From: Chloroflexota bacterium
Lineage (GTDB): Bacteria > Chloroflexota > UBA4733
Assembly (NCBI GenBank): GCA_025449435.1
Contig: JANWJO010000023.1
Location: 1-34,812, forward strand
Direction of reading: 5' to 3'
Length of the DNA: 34,812 nucleotides
Part shown: positions 34,800 through 34,812 of the stretch, one piece after another
Position numbering within the stretch: position 1 is the stretch's first letter
Layout: every line of letters starts with the position of its first letter
The notes under the pieces: generated by a model
What the model was told of the DNA's origin: nothing
The model's input: the letters and a program-made list of their open reading frames with translations, nothing else
Databases searched by the model: none
Made by a program: the position numbers and the translations under genes

Positions 34800-34812
34800 A
34801 TGCGCATTGTGA
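34800..34812 (+). CDS. Possible start of a gene running off the window
   Basis: ATG CGC ATT GTG (Met-Arg-Ile-Val) opens 13 bases from the edge, after a purine-rich stretch (AGCGAGAGCAAG) and 62 bases after a possible -10 box. Only four codons are visible, so no product can be proposed. Confidence 0.3.

Overview
The window reads as a GC-rich bacterial chromosome segment, dense with genes and with frequent GTG and TTG starts. Gene content (a separate DUF4129 protein beside MoxR and DUF58, LarB/LarC, a GT39 membrane protein with large extracytoplasmic C-terminal domains, a MecA-like penicillin-binding protein, SigA-type sigma factor, DtxR regulator) fits Chloroflexota best. That assignment is inference from gene style, made without marker-gene placement. 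I see no tRNA, rRNA, CRISPR array, transposase or phage gene.

Left part (1-6530): the 3' end of a PLP aminotransferase converges on a mandelate racemase/galactonate dehydratase-like enzyme, whose promoter carries a 31-bp palindrome. Upstream on the same strand lie a small two-helix membrane protein and a Tat-type lipoprotein with a PBP2-like fold whose three transpeptidase motifs are all altered. Divergent from it is a three-gene operon: GT4 glycosyltransferase, a small Cys-containing protein and a small helical protein.

Middle part (6553-15988): a small hypothetical on the minus strand, an HExxH protein, an ABC-F ATPase, a tRNA-dihydrouridine synthase, a 446-bp non-coding stretch with a long inverted repeat, an intact class B penicillin-binding protein, and PEP carboxylase (anaplerotic oxaloacetate synthesis).

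The region 16012-22034 is one minus-strand, overlapping gene chain: moxR, DUF58, DUF4129, larB, larC and an unknown gene. It joins a membrane/chaperone module to two steps of nickel-pincer cofactor synthesis. After it, on the plus strand, come a small membrane protein, XdhC and MocA (molybdenum hydroxylase maturation), then a convergent Gfo/Idh/MocA-fold oxidoreductase and a small membrane/coiled-coil protein with a good promoter.

The right part (26102-34812) holds tilS-hpt, ridA, the sigma factor (minus), a DtxR-type metal regulator (minus), a 964-residue GT39 membrane protein, a coiled-coil protein, one more hypothetical, and possibly the first codons of another gene at the edge.

The most unusual items are the apparently inactive PBP-like Tat lipoprotein, the MoxR/DUF58/DUF4129-LarB/LarC gene chain with its unknown last gene, the inverted-repeat element before the second PBP, and palindromes that sit on predicted promoters.
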